In this document: positions 1 to 6,329 of the stretch, piece by piece
Layout: each line of letters opens with the position of its first letter
Numbering within the stretch: position 1 is the first letter of the stretch
Assembly (NCBI GenBank): GCA_947463845.1
Contig: CANHUM010000029.1
Span: 1-10,834 of the forward strand
From: Comamonadaceae bacterium
Lineage (GTDB): Bacteria; Pseudomonadota; Gammaproteobacteria; Burkholderiales; Burkholderiaceae_C
Length of the DNA stretch: 10,834 nt
Reading direction: 5' to 3'
Program-made: the position numbers and the translations under genes
The notes under the pieces: generated by a model
The model's input: the letters and a program-made list of their open reading frames with translations, nothing else
What the model was told of the DNA's origin: nothing
Database searches by the model: none

Positions 1-22
1 CACGTGCTTCGATATCGCTCAT
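1..22 (-). CDS. acpP: Acyl carrier protein AcpP, first 7 codons only (cut by window edge)
   Basis: Only the first seven codons are inside the window (M-S-D-I-E-A-R). This is the usual N-terminus of AcpP in Burkholderiales, and acpP is the expected gene after fabG in this cluster. AcpP carries the growing acyl chain on a phosphopantetheine arm attached to a serine that lies outside the window. The start ATG (22..20) follows a GAGGG Shine-Dalgarno-like run at about the right distance. The gap from fabG is 61 nt and appears to hold a separate promoter, which would fit the much higher demand for ACP than for the Fab enzymes. Identification rests on seven residues plus position. Confidence 0.8.
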
Positions 23-83
23 GGGGTCCCTCTGAGGGTTGTGAAAAAAAGAGATTTTACCTGTCCGGAAGGGGTTCCGGGAA
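23..83 (-). promoter_or_regulatory. fabG-acpP spacer: possible acpP promoter and small hairpins
   Basis: On the minus strand TAAAAT (59..54) differs from a sigma-70 -10 box at one base. The best -35 match, TTCCCG (83..78, 18-nt spacer), is weak. Transcription would start near position 47, giving a leader of about 25 nt that begins in a T run. A 6-bp inverted repeat (65-70 with 75-80, CCGGAA/TTCCGG, 4-nt loop) lies directly after the fabG stop, inside the presumed spacer. Its T run is some 15 nt away, so it is not a standard terminator. A second small palindrome (28-38) overlaps the acpP ribosome binding site. The promoter is inferred from motif matches only. Confidence 0.35.
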
Positions 84-827
84 TCAGGCCATGTACATGC
101 CACCATTGACATGCAATTCCTGTCCGGTGACATAGCCCGCACCCGGACTGGCCAGGTAGGCCACCGCATGGGCGATGTCATCGGGTTGACCCAAATGGCC
201 CAGAGGAATCTGGCCCAACAGGGCTTTGTGCTGTTCTTCGGGCAGGCTGGCCGTCATGTCGGTGGCAATGAAACCGGGGGCCACGCAGTTGACCGTGATG
301 TTGCGGCTACCCAGCTCGCGGGCCAGGGCACGGGTCATGCCCGCCACGCCCGCCTTGGCTGCGGCGTAGTTGGCTTGACCCGGGTTGCCGGATGCCCCCA
401 CCACACTGGTGATGCTGATGATGCGGCCATAGCGCTGCTTCATCATGGGTCGGATCACGGCGCGGCTCATGCGGAACACGGCCTTGAGGTTGGTGTCGAG
501 CACCGCATCCCAATCGTCATCCTTCATGCGCATGGCCAGGGTATCGCGGGTGATGCCCGCGTTGTTGACCAACACCTGCAAGCCGCCATGTTCTTTGACG
601 ATGGCGTCGATCAGGGCTTCACCTGCGGCCGCATCGTTCACATTCAGGTTGGCACCCCGACTACCGGGAAAAACCGACAGGGCTTGGCTGATTTTGGCGG
701 CACCGTCGTCGCTGGTGGCAGTGCCGATCACCACATATCCGGCTTGGGCCAGATGCAGGGCAATGGCGGCACCGATGCCACGCGATGCGCCAGTGACCAA
801 GGCCACTTGTTTTTGGGTATCGGTCAT
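84..827 (-). CDS. fabG: 3-oxoacyl-ACP reductase FabG
   Basis: FabG performs the NADPH-dependent reduction of 3-oxoacyl-ACP to 3-hydroxyacyl-ACP in type II fatty acid synthesis (cytoplasm). The 247-residue product is the usual length and is a classical short-chain dehydrogenase. It has the cofactor motif TGASRGIG at residues 12-19, NNAG at 88-91, and the catalytic set Ser141, Tyr154, Lys158 with the upstream Asn113. The C-terminus G-G-M-Y-M-A is typical of FabG. The start at 827 is preceded by AAGGA, and its ATG overlaps the fabD stop (ATGA, 827..824), implying translational coupling. The reading frame stays open further upstream, but that part lies inside fabD and is not FabG-like. SDR paralogues exist, but position between fabD and acpP settles the identity. 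Confidence 0.98.
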   Translation of the reverse strand: MTDTQKQVALVTGASRGIGAAIALHLAQAGYVVIGTATSDDGAAKISQALSVFPGSRGANLNVNDAAAGEALIDAIVKEHGGLQVLVNNAGITRDTLAMRMKDDDWDAVLDTNLKAVFRMSRAVIRPMMKQRYGRIISITSVVGASGNPGQANYAAAKAGVAGMTRALARELGSRNITVNCVAPGFIATDMTASLPEEQHKALLGQIPLGHLGQPDDIAHAVAYLASPGAGYVTGQELHVNGGMYMA

Positions 828-1774
828 ACAAGGAGTCCTTTCACTTCGGCCAGGGTGGCGGGGTCGTACAGCGCCACGCCGTTCAATTCGGCATCGATCC
901 GCTTGGTCATGCCTGCCAACACCTTGCCGGGTCCGCATTCGACCACGGTGCTGACGCCACGTGCCTTGATGGCCTGTACGCACTCGACCCAACGCACCGG
1001 GCCAAACGCCTGTCGGTACAGCGCGTCGCGGATGCGATCGCCATCGGTTTCGATGGCCACATCGATGTTGTTGAGCACCGGGATCTGCGGTGCACCCAGC
1101 GTCAGGGTGGCCAGCTTGTCGCGCAATTTTTCGGCAGCCGGCTTCATCAGGCTCGAATGGAACGGGGCCGACACAGGCAAAAGCAGCGCACGCTTGGCCC
1201 CCATGCCCTTGAGCACTTCACAGGCCTTGTCGACCGCAGCCTTGCTGCCTGCGATCACGGTTTGCGCGGCGTCGTTGAAGTTCACCGCCTCCACCACTTC
1301 AGCACTGCCAGCGGCAAAGGTGGCTTGAGCTTCTTGGCAGCCCGCAATGACTTGGTTGGAGGGCAAGCCCAAAATGGCGGCCATGGCACCCACGCCCACA
1401 GGCACGGCTTCCTGCATGGCCGCTGCACGCAAGCGCACCAGAGGCGCGGCTTGTGCCAGCGTCAAGACACCCGAGGCCACCAAAGCGCTGTATTCACCCA
1501 GAGAATGCCCCGCCACCACCGATGGCTTGCTGCCACCTTCCGCCAGCCAGGCACGGTAGGCTGCCACTGCCGACACCAGCATCACCGGCTGGGTGTTGGT
1601 GGTCATGGCCAGGGCTTCCTTGGGGCCTTCGTGGATCAGTTGAGCCACGTCTTCACCCAGCGCATCCGAGGCTTCTTGAAGGGTTTCGAGCACTGCGGGG
1701 TGGTCACCCCAAGCGTCCAGCATGCCCACAGATTGGGAGCCCTGGCCGGGAAAAACAAAAGCAAATGTGGTCAT
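824..1774 (-). CDS. fabD: Malonyl-CoA:ACP transacylase FabD
   Basis: FabD moves the malonyl group from CoA to ACP, supplying the extender unit for chain elongation. The 316-residue product has the N-terminal GQGSQ motif (10-14) and the nucleophile elbow GHSLG (89-93, Ser91). Arg116 sits in the malonate-binding helix, and His206 in the A-P-F-H-S context is the catalytic partner. The length is close to E. coli FabD. The start was chosen because M-T-T-F-A-F-V-F-P-G-Q-G is the family N-terminus. The upstream open frame (to 1831) runs into the fabH-fabD spacer and looks non-coding. The chosen start lacks a convincing Shine-Dalgarno sequence, which is unusual here. The gene ends in a 4-nt overlap with fabG and begins 69 nt after fabH. 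Confidence 0.97.
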   Translation of the reverse strand: MTTFAFVFPGQGSQSVGMLDAWGDHPAVLETLQEASDALGEDVAQLIHEGPKEALAMTTNTQPVMLVSAVAAYRAWLAEGGSKPSVVAGHSLGEYSALVASGVLTLAQAAPLVRLRAAAMQEAVPVGVGAMAAILGLPSNQVIAGCQEAQATFAAGSAEVVEAVNFNDAAQTVIAGSKAAVDKACEVLKGMGAKRALLLPVSAPFHSSLMKPAAEKLRDKLATLTLGAPQIPVLNNIDVAIETDGDRIRDALYRQAFGPVRWVECVQAIKARGVSTVVECGPGKVLAGMTKRIDAELNGVALYDPATLAEVKGLLV

Positions 1775-1794
1775 GTGCAAATTCTGTATCTGTG

Positions 1795-1827
1795 AAAAAC
1801 CCAGCAGCGCGTGCCGCGCATCGCTGC
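1795..1827 (-). terminator. Terminator-like hairpin between fabH and fabD (possible attenuator)
   Basis: On the minus strand a 6-bp stem GCAGCG/CGCTGC (1827-1822 with 1809-1804) encloses a further TGC/GCA pairing. It is followed, after T-G-G-G, by five T (1799..1795). The U run is 4 nt from the stem rather than directly abutting, so this is weaker than a textbook intrinsic terminator. It lies in the 69-nt spacer upstream of fabD. It could cause partial termination or protect 3' ends of the upstream message; neither is shown by sequence alone. Confidence 0.35.
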
Positions 1828-1843
1828 CCAATGGCCTGCCCCA

Positions 1844-2821
1844 TCAATAACGAAGCAGGACCGACCCCCAAGTGAAACCACCCCCCACACCTTCGAGCAT
1901 GAGGGTCTGGCCGCGCTGGATGCGCCCGTCGCGTACGGCGGTGTCCAGCGCCAGCGGGATCGAAGCGGCCGAGGTGTTACCGTGCTGGTCCACCGTCACC
2001 ACCACTTTGTCGGAGCTCATCTTGAGCTTTTTGGCCGTGCTTTGCATGATGCGGATGTTGGCCTGATGCGGGATCAGCCAGTCAATGTCTGCATCGGTCA
2101 GGTTGGCTTTGGCCAGGCTGGCGCGGGCGGTGTCTTCGAGCACGCCCACGGCCAGCTTGAAAACGGCTTGTCCATCCATCTTGAGCACAGGGTCGCCCAG
2201 AATGCTGCCCCGGTTGACGTGGCCTGGCACGCACAAGATGTCCTTGTACTTGCCATCGGCATGCAAGTCGGTGGCCAAAATGCCCGGGGTATCCGACGCC
2301 TCCAGAATGACCGCGCCGGCGCCGTCGCCAAACAGGACGCAGGTCGTGCGGTCCTTGAAGTCGAGGATGCGGCTGAAAATTTCCGAGCCAATGACGAGGG
2401 CACGCTTGGCAGAGCCGGACTGGATCATCGCGTCGGCCACGGTCAAGGCATAGATGAAGCCGCTGCAGACCGCTTGCACATCAAAGGCCGGGCAACCGGC
2501 CGCGCCCAATTTGTGCTGCACCATGGTGGCCACCGAAGGAAACACCATGTCAGGGGTCGATGTGGCCACGATGATCAGGTCGATGTCTTGTGCGGCCAAG
2601 CTGGCGGCATTGAGCGCTCGGCGGGCAGCTTCTGTGGCCAGATCACTGCAGCCCTGTTCGTCGGCTGCAAAATGCCGTGCTCGGATGCCCGTGCGCTCAA
2701 CGATCCAGTCGTCGGAAGTTTCTACACCCTGCTGCGCCAGTTCGGCAGCCAGGTCGGCGTTGCTCAGGCGTCTTGCGGGCAGATAACTGCCGGTGCCCAA
2801 TATACGTGAATAAATTCTCAT
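1844..2821 (-). CDS. fabH: 3-oxoacyl-ACP synthase III FabH (KAS III)
   Basis: FabH condenses acetyl-CoA with malonyl-ACP and so starts each fatty acid chain. The 325-residue product is a thiolase-fold enzyme of normal length. The active-site Cys119 lies in V-C-S-G-F, His252 in PHQAN and Asn282 in GNTSAAS, giving the Cys-His-Asn triad of KAS III. The C-terminal glycine-rich G-V-G-G-G-F-T-W-G segment is also present. The ATG at 2821 overlaps the plsX stop by 4 nt (ATGA, 2821..2818), so fabH translation is probably coupled to plsX. The 69-nt gap to fabD contains a terminator-like hairpin. Nothing suggests a branched-chain or specialised KAS III, but substrate choice cannot be read with certainty. 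Confidence 0.98.
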   Translation of the reverse strand: MRIYSRILGTGSYLPARRLSNADLAAELAQQGVETSDDWIVERTGIRARHFAADEQGCSDLATEAARRALNAASLAAQDIDLIIVATSTPDMVFPSVATMVQHKLGAAGCPAFDVQAVCSGFIYALTVADAMIQSGSAKRALVIGSEIFSRILDFKDRTTCVLFGDGAGAVILEASDTPGILATDLHADGKYKDILCVPGHVNRGSILGDPVLKMDGQAVFKLAVGVLEDTARASLAKANLTDADIDWLIPHQANIRIMQSTAKKLKMSSDKVVVTVDQHGNTSAASIPLALDTAVRDGRIQRGQTLMLEGVGGGFTWGSVLLRY

Positions 2822-3882
2822 ACAGATGTGGCCGCTGATTCGGATCGCTCAGCCTGCTCACCCAACAACAAAGGGGCAGCGTGGGCAATGCGGTCACGAA
2901 CACGGTCCAGCAGTTGGTTCCGGGCTGCATCATAAGCCCGGTTCAGGGCGTTCTCAAAAGCCAGCTCGTCTGCGGAGCCATGGCTCTTGAACACCAGGCC
3001 CCGCAAGCCCAACAGCGCCGCGCCGTTGTAACGACGATGGTCAACTCGACTTTTAAAAGCAGTTAGGATCGGATAAGCCAATAAAGCAGCAATTTTGGTG
3101 AAGATGTTGCGAGAAAACTCTGCCTTCAGGAAACCGCCGACCATCGTTGCAAGGCCTTCACTGGCCTTGAGTGCCACGTTGCCCACAAAACCGTCACAGA
3201 CCACGATATCCACCGTGCCCTTGAAAATATCGTTGCCTTCCACGTTGCCATGAAAGTTCAAATCGCCGGAGTTGGCCGCAGATCGCAGCAATTCAGCGGT
3301 TTTTTTGATGATTTCATTGCCTTTGATGGCCTCTTCGCCAATGTTCAGCAAGCCCACGGTGGGTTGATCCTTGTCTTGCAGGACCGAAACCAGGGCCGAG
3401 CCCATGACGGCAAACTGGAGCAAGTGCTCGGGGGTGCAATCGACATTGGCACCCAGATCGAGCATGGTGGTGCCACCACCCTTGAAATTGGGCATTTGGC
3501 CGGCAATCGCCGGACGGTCAATGCCATCCATGGTCTTGAGCACGTAGCGGGCAATGGCCATCAAGGCGCCCGTGTTGCCCGCCGAAACGGCCACTTGCGC
3601 CAGGCCATCACGCACTTGTTCAATGGCCACGCGCATGGAGGAGTCTTTTTTCTTGCGCAGGGCGACTTCGAGCGGGTCGTCCATTTCAACCACCTCGGAT
3701 GCCACCACCGCTTGGACTCGGGGGTCCGAAAAGCCCACCAAGGCCTCAGGCTTACCCACCAAAAGCAAGCGGGCGTCAGGGTGCGAGGAGAGGAATCGGC
3801 GGCAGGCCGCCAGCGTGACGCGGGGACCGTGGTCGCCGCCCATGCAATCGACAGATACGGTGATCGGGGTGGGCAAGGTCAT
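2818..3882 (-). CDS. plsX: Phosphate acyltransferase PlsX
   Basis: PlsX converts acyl-ACP and phosphate into acyl-phosphate, the acyl donor for PlsY in phospholipid synthesis; it is a peripheral membrane enzyme. The 354-residue product matches the length of E. coli PlsX and carries the family segments D-C-M-G-G-D-H-G-P near the N-terminus, [30 protein letters not shown] and [10 protein letters not shown] in order. I chose the ATG at 3882 because AAGGA precedes it and the protein then begins just before the conserved block. An earlier in-frame ATG at 3921 would add 13 residues, but it has no ribosome binding site and abuts the T run of a terminator-like hairpin. The gene is coupled to fabH by an ATGA overlap. 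Confidence 0.96.
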   Translation of the reverse strand: MTLPTPITVSVDCMGGDHGPRVTLAACRRFLSSHPDARLLLVGKPEALVGFSDPRVQAVVASEVVEMDDPLEVALRKKKDSSMRVAIEQVRDGLAQVAVSAGNTGALMAIARYVLKTMDGIDRPAIAGQMPNFKGGGTTMLDLGANVDCTPEHLLQFAVMGSALVSVLQDKDQPTVGLLNIGEEAIKGNEIIKKTAELLRSAANSGDLNFHGNVEGNDIFKGTVDIVVCDGFVGNVALKASEGLATMVGGFLKAEFSRNIFTKIAALLAYPILTAFKSRVDHRRYNGAALLGLRGLVFKSHGSADELAFENALNRAYDAARNQLLDRVRDRIAHAAPLLLGEQAERSESAATSV

Positions 3883-3926
3883 GACTTCCTTGGGCTCAAA
3901 ACCATAAGAGGCGCGGGCCATAAACC

Positions 3927-3962
3927 AAAAAGCCCGAGGCTACTCAGAAAGTAGCGCCGGGC
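3927..3962 (-). terminator. Intrinsic terminator-like hairpin between rpmF and plsX
   Basis: On the minus strand the outer stem GCCCG/CGGGC (3962-3958 with 3936-3932) continues through a G-U pair and one mismatch. It then passes into the inner stem GCTACT/AGTAGC (3955-3950 with 3944-3939), with a 5-nt loop. It is followed at once by five T (3931..3927). This is a classic rho-independent terminator shape. Because plsX starts only 45 nt further on, in the same direction, it must either leak or be conditional, unless plsX has its own promoter. A weak candidate promoter reads TTGGTT with TATGGT near the plsX start. Confidence 0.7.
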
Positions 3963-3989
3963 CCATAGAGGCTTGAGGGCGAAAGCCGA

Positions 3990-4172
3990 TCAGGCTTCCG
4001 ACTTGTTCTTGAGCACTTGACGGCCACGGTAAAAGCCGTTGGGGCTGATGTGGTGGCGCAGGTGGGTTTCGCCTGTGGTGGGCTCGACAGCGATGCCGGG
4101 CACGTTCAGGGCATTGTGCGAACGGTGCATACCGCGCTTGGAAGGCGACTTTTTGTTTTGCTGAACAGCCAT
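3990..4172 (-). CDS. rpmF: 50S ribosomal protein L32
   Basis: L32 (bL32) is a small protein of the large ribosomal subunit. The 60-residue product begins M-A-V-Q-Q-N-K and contains S-K-R-G-M-H-R-S-H and [13 protein letters not shown], the hallmark L32 segments. It has no cysteines, so it is the non-zinc form. The C-terminus is a few residues longer than in E. coli. The start has a strong AAGGAG five bases upstream. The upstream gap of 136 nt holds a good sigma-70 promoter and a structured leader. A terminator-like hairpin lies downstream, suggesting that rpmF is made in larger amounts than plsX and the fab genes. Confidence 0.98.
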   Translation of the reverse strand: MAVQQNKKSPSKRGMHRSHNALNVPGIAVEPTTGETHLRHHISPNGFYRGRQVLKNKSEA

Positions 4173-4258
4173 GATGGCTCCTTGGAAGCTTGGAGGCCGC
4201 GCAAATGAAGACGCAGCGTCTGGTTACTGGGAGTGTCACCCGGCGTTGCCGAGCGAAG
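4173..4258 (-). promoter_or_regulatory. Structured 5' leader of rpmF
   Basis: This is the presumed untranslated leader between the promoter and the rpmF ATG. Three inverted repeats are visible. CTCGGC/GCCGGG lies at 4253-4248 and 4244-4239 (triloop, one G-U pair). AGACG/CGTCT lies at 4221-4209. GGCCTCC/GGAGCC lies at 4198-4192 and 4181-4176, with one bulged base. The last pairing includes the GGAG of the rpmF Shine-Dalgarno sequence, so it could hide the ribosome binding site. A regulatory role is an inference. Confidence 0.4.
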
Positions 4259-4264
4259 CCGTTG

Positions 4265-4293
4265 ATTATAGCCCAAGAAGAGCCCTGCGGCAA
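4265..4293 (-). promoter_or_regulatory. Sigma-70 promoter upstream of rpmF
   Basis: On the minus strand there is TTGCCG (4293..4288), a 17-nt spacer and a perfect TATAAT (4270..4265). The -35 box matches consensus at four of six positions and the spacing is ideal. It lies in the non-coding gap between yceD and rpmF and would start transcription near 4258. rpmF and the downstream fab genes could thus be transcribed without yceD, as well as by read-through. Confidence 0.75.
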
Positions 4294-4308
4294 AGGCTTG
4301 GCGCACGA

Positions 4309-4860
4309 TCAGTGCGGCTTGCCGGTTTTCAGCCCCGCCAAAACGCCAAAAGGATTGGGGCGGGCAGCCGCCTCTTCGAACGCTGGATCGATGGCGGACA
4401 TGGGCACCGCCACGGGGCACTGCTCATGCAAAGGCACCAGGGGCAAGGACAAAATCAGCTCATCCTCGACCAGTGCCGCCGCATCAAAGTCGCGGCTAAG
4501 CGCCAGAATGTCCTCTTCCGCCTCATCATCTAACGCCTCTGCGGTCGCCTCATCGGCCACAAACCGGAAAGCGCGCTCGGCCTTGACCGTTTGCAGCACA
4601 GGGGTCAGGCAGCGTTGGCACTGCATGGGCAAGTCCACACTGGCTTGCAAATTCAGCCAAATCTGTTCCGTACCATCGGCTTGGACGACCGTATGGCCCT
4701 GCAGTTGCCAAACCACACGCACAGGGACCGAGGGCGGGCTGCCATACAGCTCATCGGCCAGACGTGACCAATCCGCCAGGTCGCTCTGGCCTTCCAGACG
4801 GCTCGCATCACGGGCAAAAGACAGCACATCCAGGTGCCGGAGGTCGAATTTTTTATCCAT
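4309..4860 (-). CDS. yceD: DUF177 / YceD-family protein
   Basis: YceD (DUF177) proteins are almost always encoded next to rpmF. Plant and bacterial relatives have been linked to 23S rRNA/50S subunit accumulation, but the exact activity is not settled. The 183-residue product shows the family's paired cysteines C-Q-R-C (81-84), the V-E-D-E-L-I-L-S-L-P segment (131-140), and a C-terminal N-P-F-G-V-L-A-G-L-K. No signal peptide or membrane segment is seen. The ATG at 4860 is the family start, but no Shine-Dalgarno sequence precedes it. A -10-like TACACT ends six bases before the ATG, so the message could be leaderless. It is divergent from maf, with a 51-nt gap, and reads toward rpmF. Confidence 0.93.
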   Translation of the reverse strand: MDKKFDLRHLDVLSFARDASRLEGQSDLADWSRLADELYGSPPSVPVRVVWQLQGHTVVQADGTEQIWLNLQASVDLPMQCQRCLTPVLQTVKAERAFRFVADEATAEALDDEAEEDILALSRDFDAAALVEDELILSLPLVPLHEQCPVAVPMSAIDPAFEEAAARPNPFGVLAGLKTGKPH

Positions 4861-4911
4861 GCCGGCAGTGTAAGAGAATCACCCATCCGAATTTCAAATG
4901 GGGTTTGCGCC

Positions 4912-5523
4912 TTGACAACGACTTCTGCCCTCACAAACACCCACAGTCGGCCTGTGGTGCTGGGCTCCACCTCGCGCTATCGACGCGAGTTGCTGGAGCG
5001 GCTGCGCATCCCTTTTGACGTGACCGCCCCCGAGGTGGACGAAACACCCCTGACAGGCGAAAGCCCCAAAAATCTGGCCCGGCGACTGGCCTTGGCCAAA
5101 GCCCGTGCTGTCGCCAATTTGCACCCCGAAGCGGTGGTGATTGGCTCCGACCAGGTGGCCGATTTGGCAGGTCAACCGCTGGGGAAACCTGGCGACCACC
5201 CACGCGCCGTGCAGCAACTGCGCCAAATGCGCGGCCAGACAGTGGTTTTTCAGACCGCCTTGGCTGTGGTTTGTCTGGCCACGGGCTTTGAGGCGATGGA
5301 TCTGGCCGAAGTGCGGGTGGTGTTCCGCGATCTGAGCGATGCAGAAATCGAAGCTTATTTGCAGGCGGAAAAGCCCTACGACTGTGCAGGCAGCGCCAAA
5401 AGTGAAGGTTTGGGCATTGCCCTCCTTGAATCCATCGACAACGATGATCCAACAGCTCTGATCGGCCTGCCACTGATCCGCACCGCACGTTTGCTGCGCC
5501 AGGCTGGGGTGAAATTGCTGTGA
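4912..5523 (+). CDS. Maf/YceF-family nucleotide pyrophosphatase
   Basis: Maf-family enzymes hydrolyse modified nucleoside triphosphates; the YceF branch, which this resembles and whose position next to yceD it shares, acts on 7-methyl-GTP. Key segments are L-G-S-T-S-R-Y-R-R-E-L-L near the N-terminus, A-P-E-V-D-E-T-P, the I-G-S-D-Q-V motif with the probable catalytic Asp, C-A-G-S-A-K-S-E-G-L-G, and L-I-G-L-P-L near the end. The start is uncertain. The frame is open to an ATG at 4834, but that part lies antisense over yceD and is unlike Maf. I use the TTG at 4912 (203 residues); a GTG at 4954 would begin right at the conserved block. None has a clear ribosome binding site. The gene overlaps the next by 4 nt. 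Confidence 0.9.
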   Translation: MTTTSALTNTHSRPVVLGSTSRYRRELLERLRIPFDVTAPEVDETPLTGESPKNLARRLALAKARAVANLHPEAVVIGSDQVADLAGQPLGKPGDHPRAVQQLRQMRGQTVVFQTALAVVCLATGFEAMDLAEVRVVFRDLSDAEIEAYLQAEKPYDCAGSAKSEGLGIALLESIDNDDPTALIGLPLIRTARLLRQAGVKLL

Positions 5524-6293
5524 ACGCCTCCAAACCCCTCAAAGGGCGCTTGTTTTTGGTGCCCACGCCACTGGACTTTGGCTGTACTGAACAAGCCCCT
5601 GTCACCGATGTACTGCCCACCAGCACCTTGGCCACGGCCGCCCGCATCCAGCATTGGGTCTGCGAAAACGCGAAAAGCACCCGCGCCTTTTTGAAGCGCG
5701 TGGGTGAAACCCACCCCTTGATCGCACCACTGCCCGAGCAAACCATCACCGAATTGCCACGCCATGTGCACAAAAAAGGCGACCACCAATCGGGTTTTGA
5801 TGGCAAACCTTTGTTGGCAGCGGCGCTGCAAGGCCTCGATGTGGGCCTGATCAGTGAAGCCGGCATGCCTGCCGTGGCCGACCCCGGCAGTTCGGTGGTG
5901 CGGGCCGCGCACGACCTGGGCATCCCCGTGGTGCCTTTGGTTGGCCCCGTGTCTTTGTTGTTGGCCCTGGCGGCCAGTGGCCTGAACGGCCAGAACTTTG
6001 CCTTTGTGGGTTACCTCCCGCAAGACGCCGGGGAGCGTGCCGCACGCCTGAAACAACTGGAGACTGTGGCCCTCAAAACAGGGCAAACCCAGTTGTGGAT
6101 CGAAACACCCTACCGCAACGCGGCCATGCTCAGCGCCCTGCTACAAAATTTGCACGCCAACACCCGGCTGGTGATCGCCAGCGGTTTGACGCTGGCATCG
6201 GCCAGCATCCAGAGCCACACCGTTGCGCAATGGAAAAAGGGGCTCCAAGGGCCTGATGGACATACGCCCGCGGTTTACGCTGTGGGGGCTTGA
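5520..6293 (+). CDS. RsmI-like SAM-dependent methyltransferase (tetrapyrrole methylase fold)
   Basis: The 257-residue product resembles the RsmI branch of the tetrapyrrole methylase superfamily. It has an N-terminal G-R-L-F-L-V-P-T-P strand, S-E-A-G-M-P-A-V-A-D-P-G (112-123), the counterpart of the RsmI SAM-site segment, and L-V-G-P-V-S (140-145). It differs from true RsmI in the first motif (no A-T-P-I-G-N) and in a middle part with E-N-A-K-S-T-R-A-F. It is therefore more likely a paralogue of unknown target than the 16S rRNA 2'-O-methyltransferase itself. The GTG start overlaps the maf stop (GTGA, 5520-5523), implying coupled translation. It converges on sppA across a 36-nt gap with no visible terminator. 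Confidence 0.85.
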   Translation: MNASKPLKGRLFLVPTPLDFGCTEQAPVTDVLPTSTLATAARIQHWVCENAKSTRAFLKRVGETHPLIAPLPEQTITELPRHVHKKGDHQSGFDGKPLLAAALQGLDVGLISEAGMPAVADPGSSVVRAAHDLGIPVVPLVGPVSLLLALAASGLNGQNFAFVGYLPQDAGERAARLKQLETVALKTGQTQLWIETPYRNAAMLSALLQNLHANTRLVIASGLTLASASIQSHTVAQWKKGLQGPDGHTPAVYAVGA

Positions 6294-6329
6294 CCCGAGC
6301 AAGCAGGGACACCTAACCTGAACGAGGCT

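Noticed and set aside
111..1328. Plus-strand open frame of 405 codons over fabG and fabD
   Set aside because: It is antisense to two genes with clear catalytic motifs. Its translation is low-complexity (Gly/His/Ala-rich) with no recognisable domain, as expected from GC-rich codon bias on the other strand.
1811..2809. Plus-strand open frame of 332 codons over fabH
   Set aside because: Antisense shadow of fabH; composition is unlike a real protein and no ribosome binding site or domain is visible.
3883..3926. Promoter for plsX (TTGGTT, 16-nt spacer, TATGGT)
   Set aside because: Matches are too weak to annotate on their own; mentioned only as a possibility beside the terminator-like hairpin.
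3250..3954. Plus-strand open frame opposite plsX
   Set aside because: Antisense shadow of plsX; it also runs through the terminator-like hairpin.
4912..4940. Perfect TTGACA at 4912-4917 as a -35 box
   Set aside because: No acceptable -10 box lies 16-18 nt downstream, and the hexamer coincides with the likely TTG start and second codon of maf.
4931..5923. Minus-strand open frame of 330 codons over maf and the methyltransferase gene
   Set aside because: Antisense to two genes joined by a 4-nt overlap with recognisable motifs; the translation is Arg/Pro/Ser-rich and without a domain.
6294..6329. Bidirectional terminator in the convergent gap between the methyltransferase gene and sppA
   Set aside because: The 36-nt gap shows no inverted repeat of useful length and no T run on either strand.
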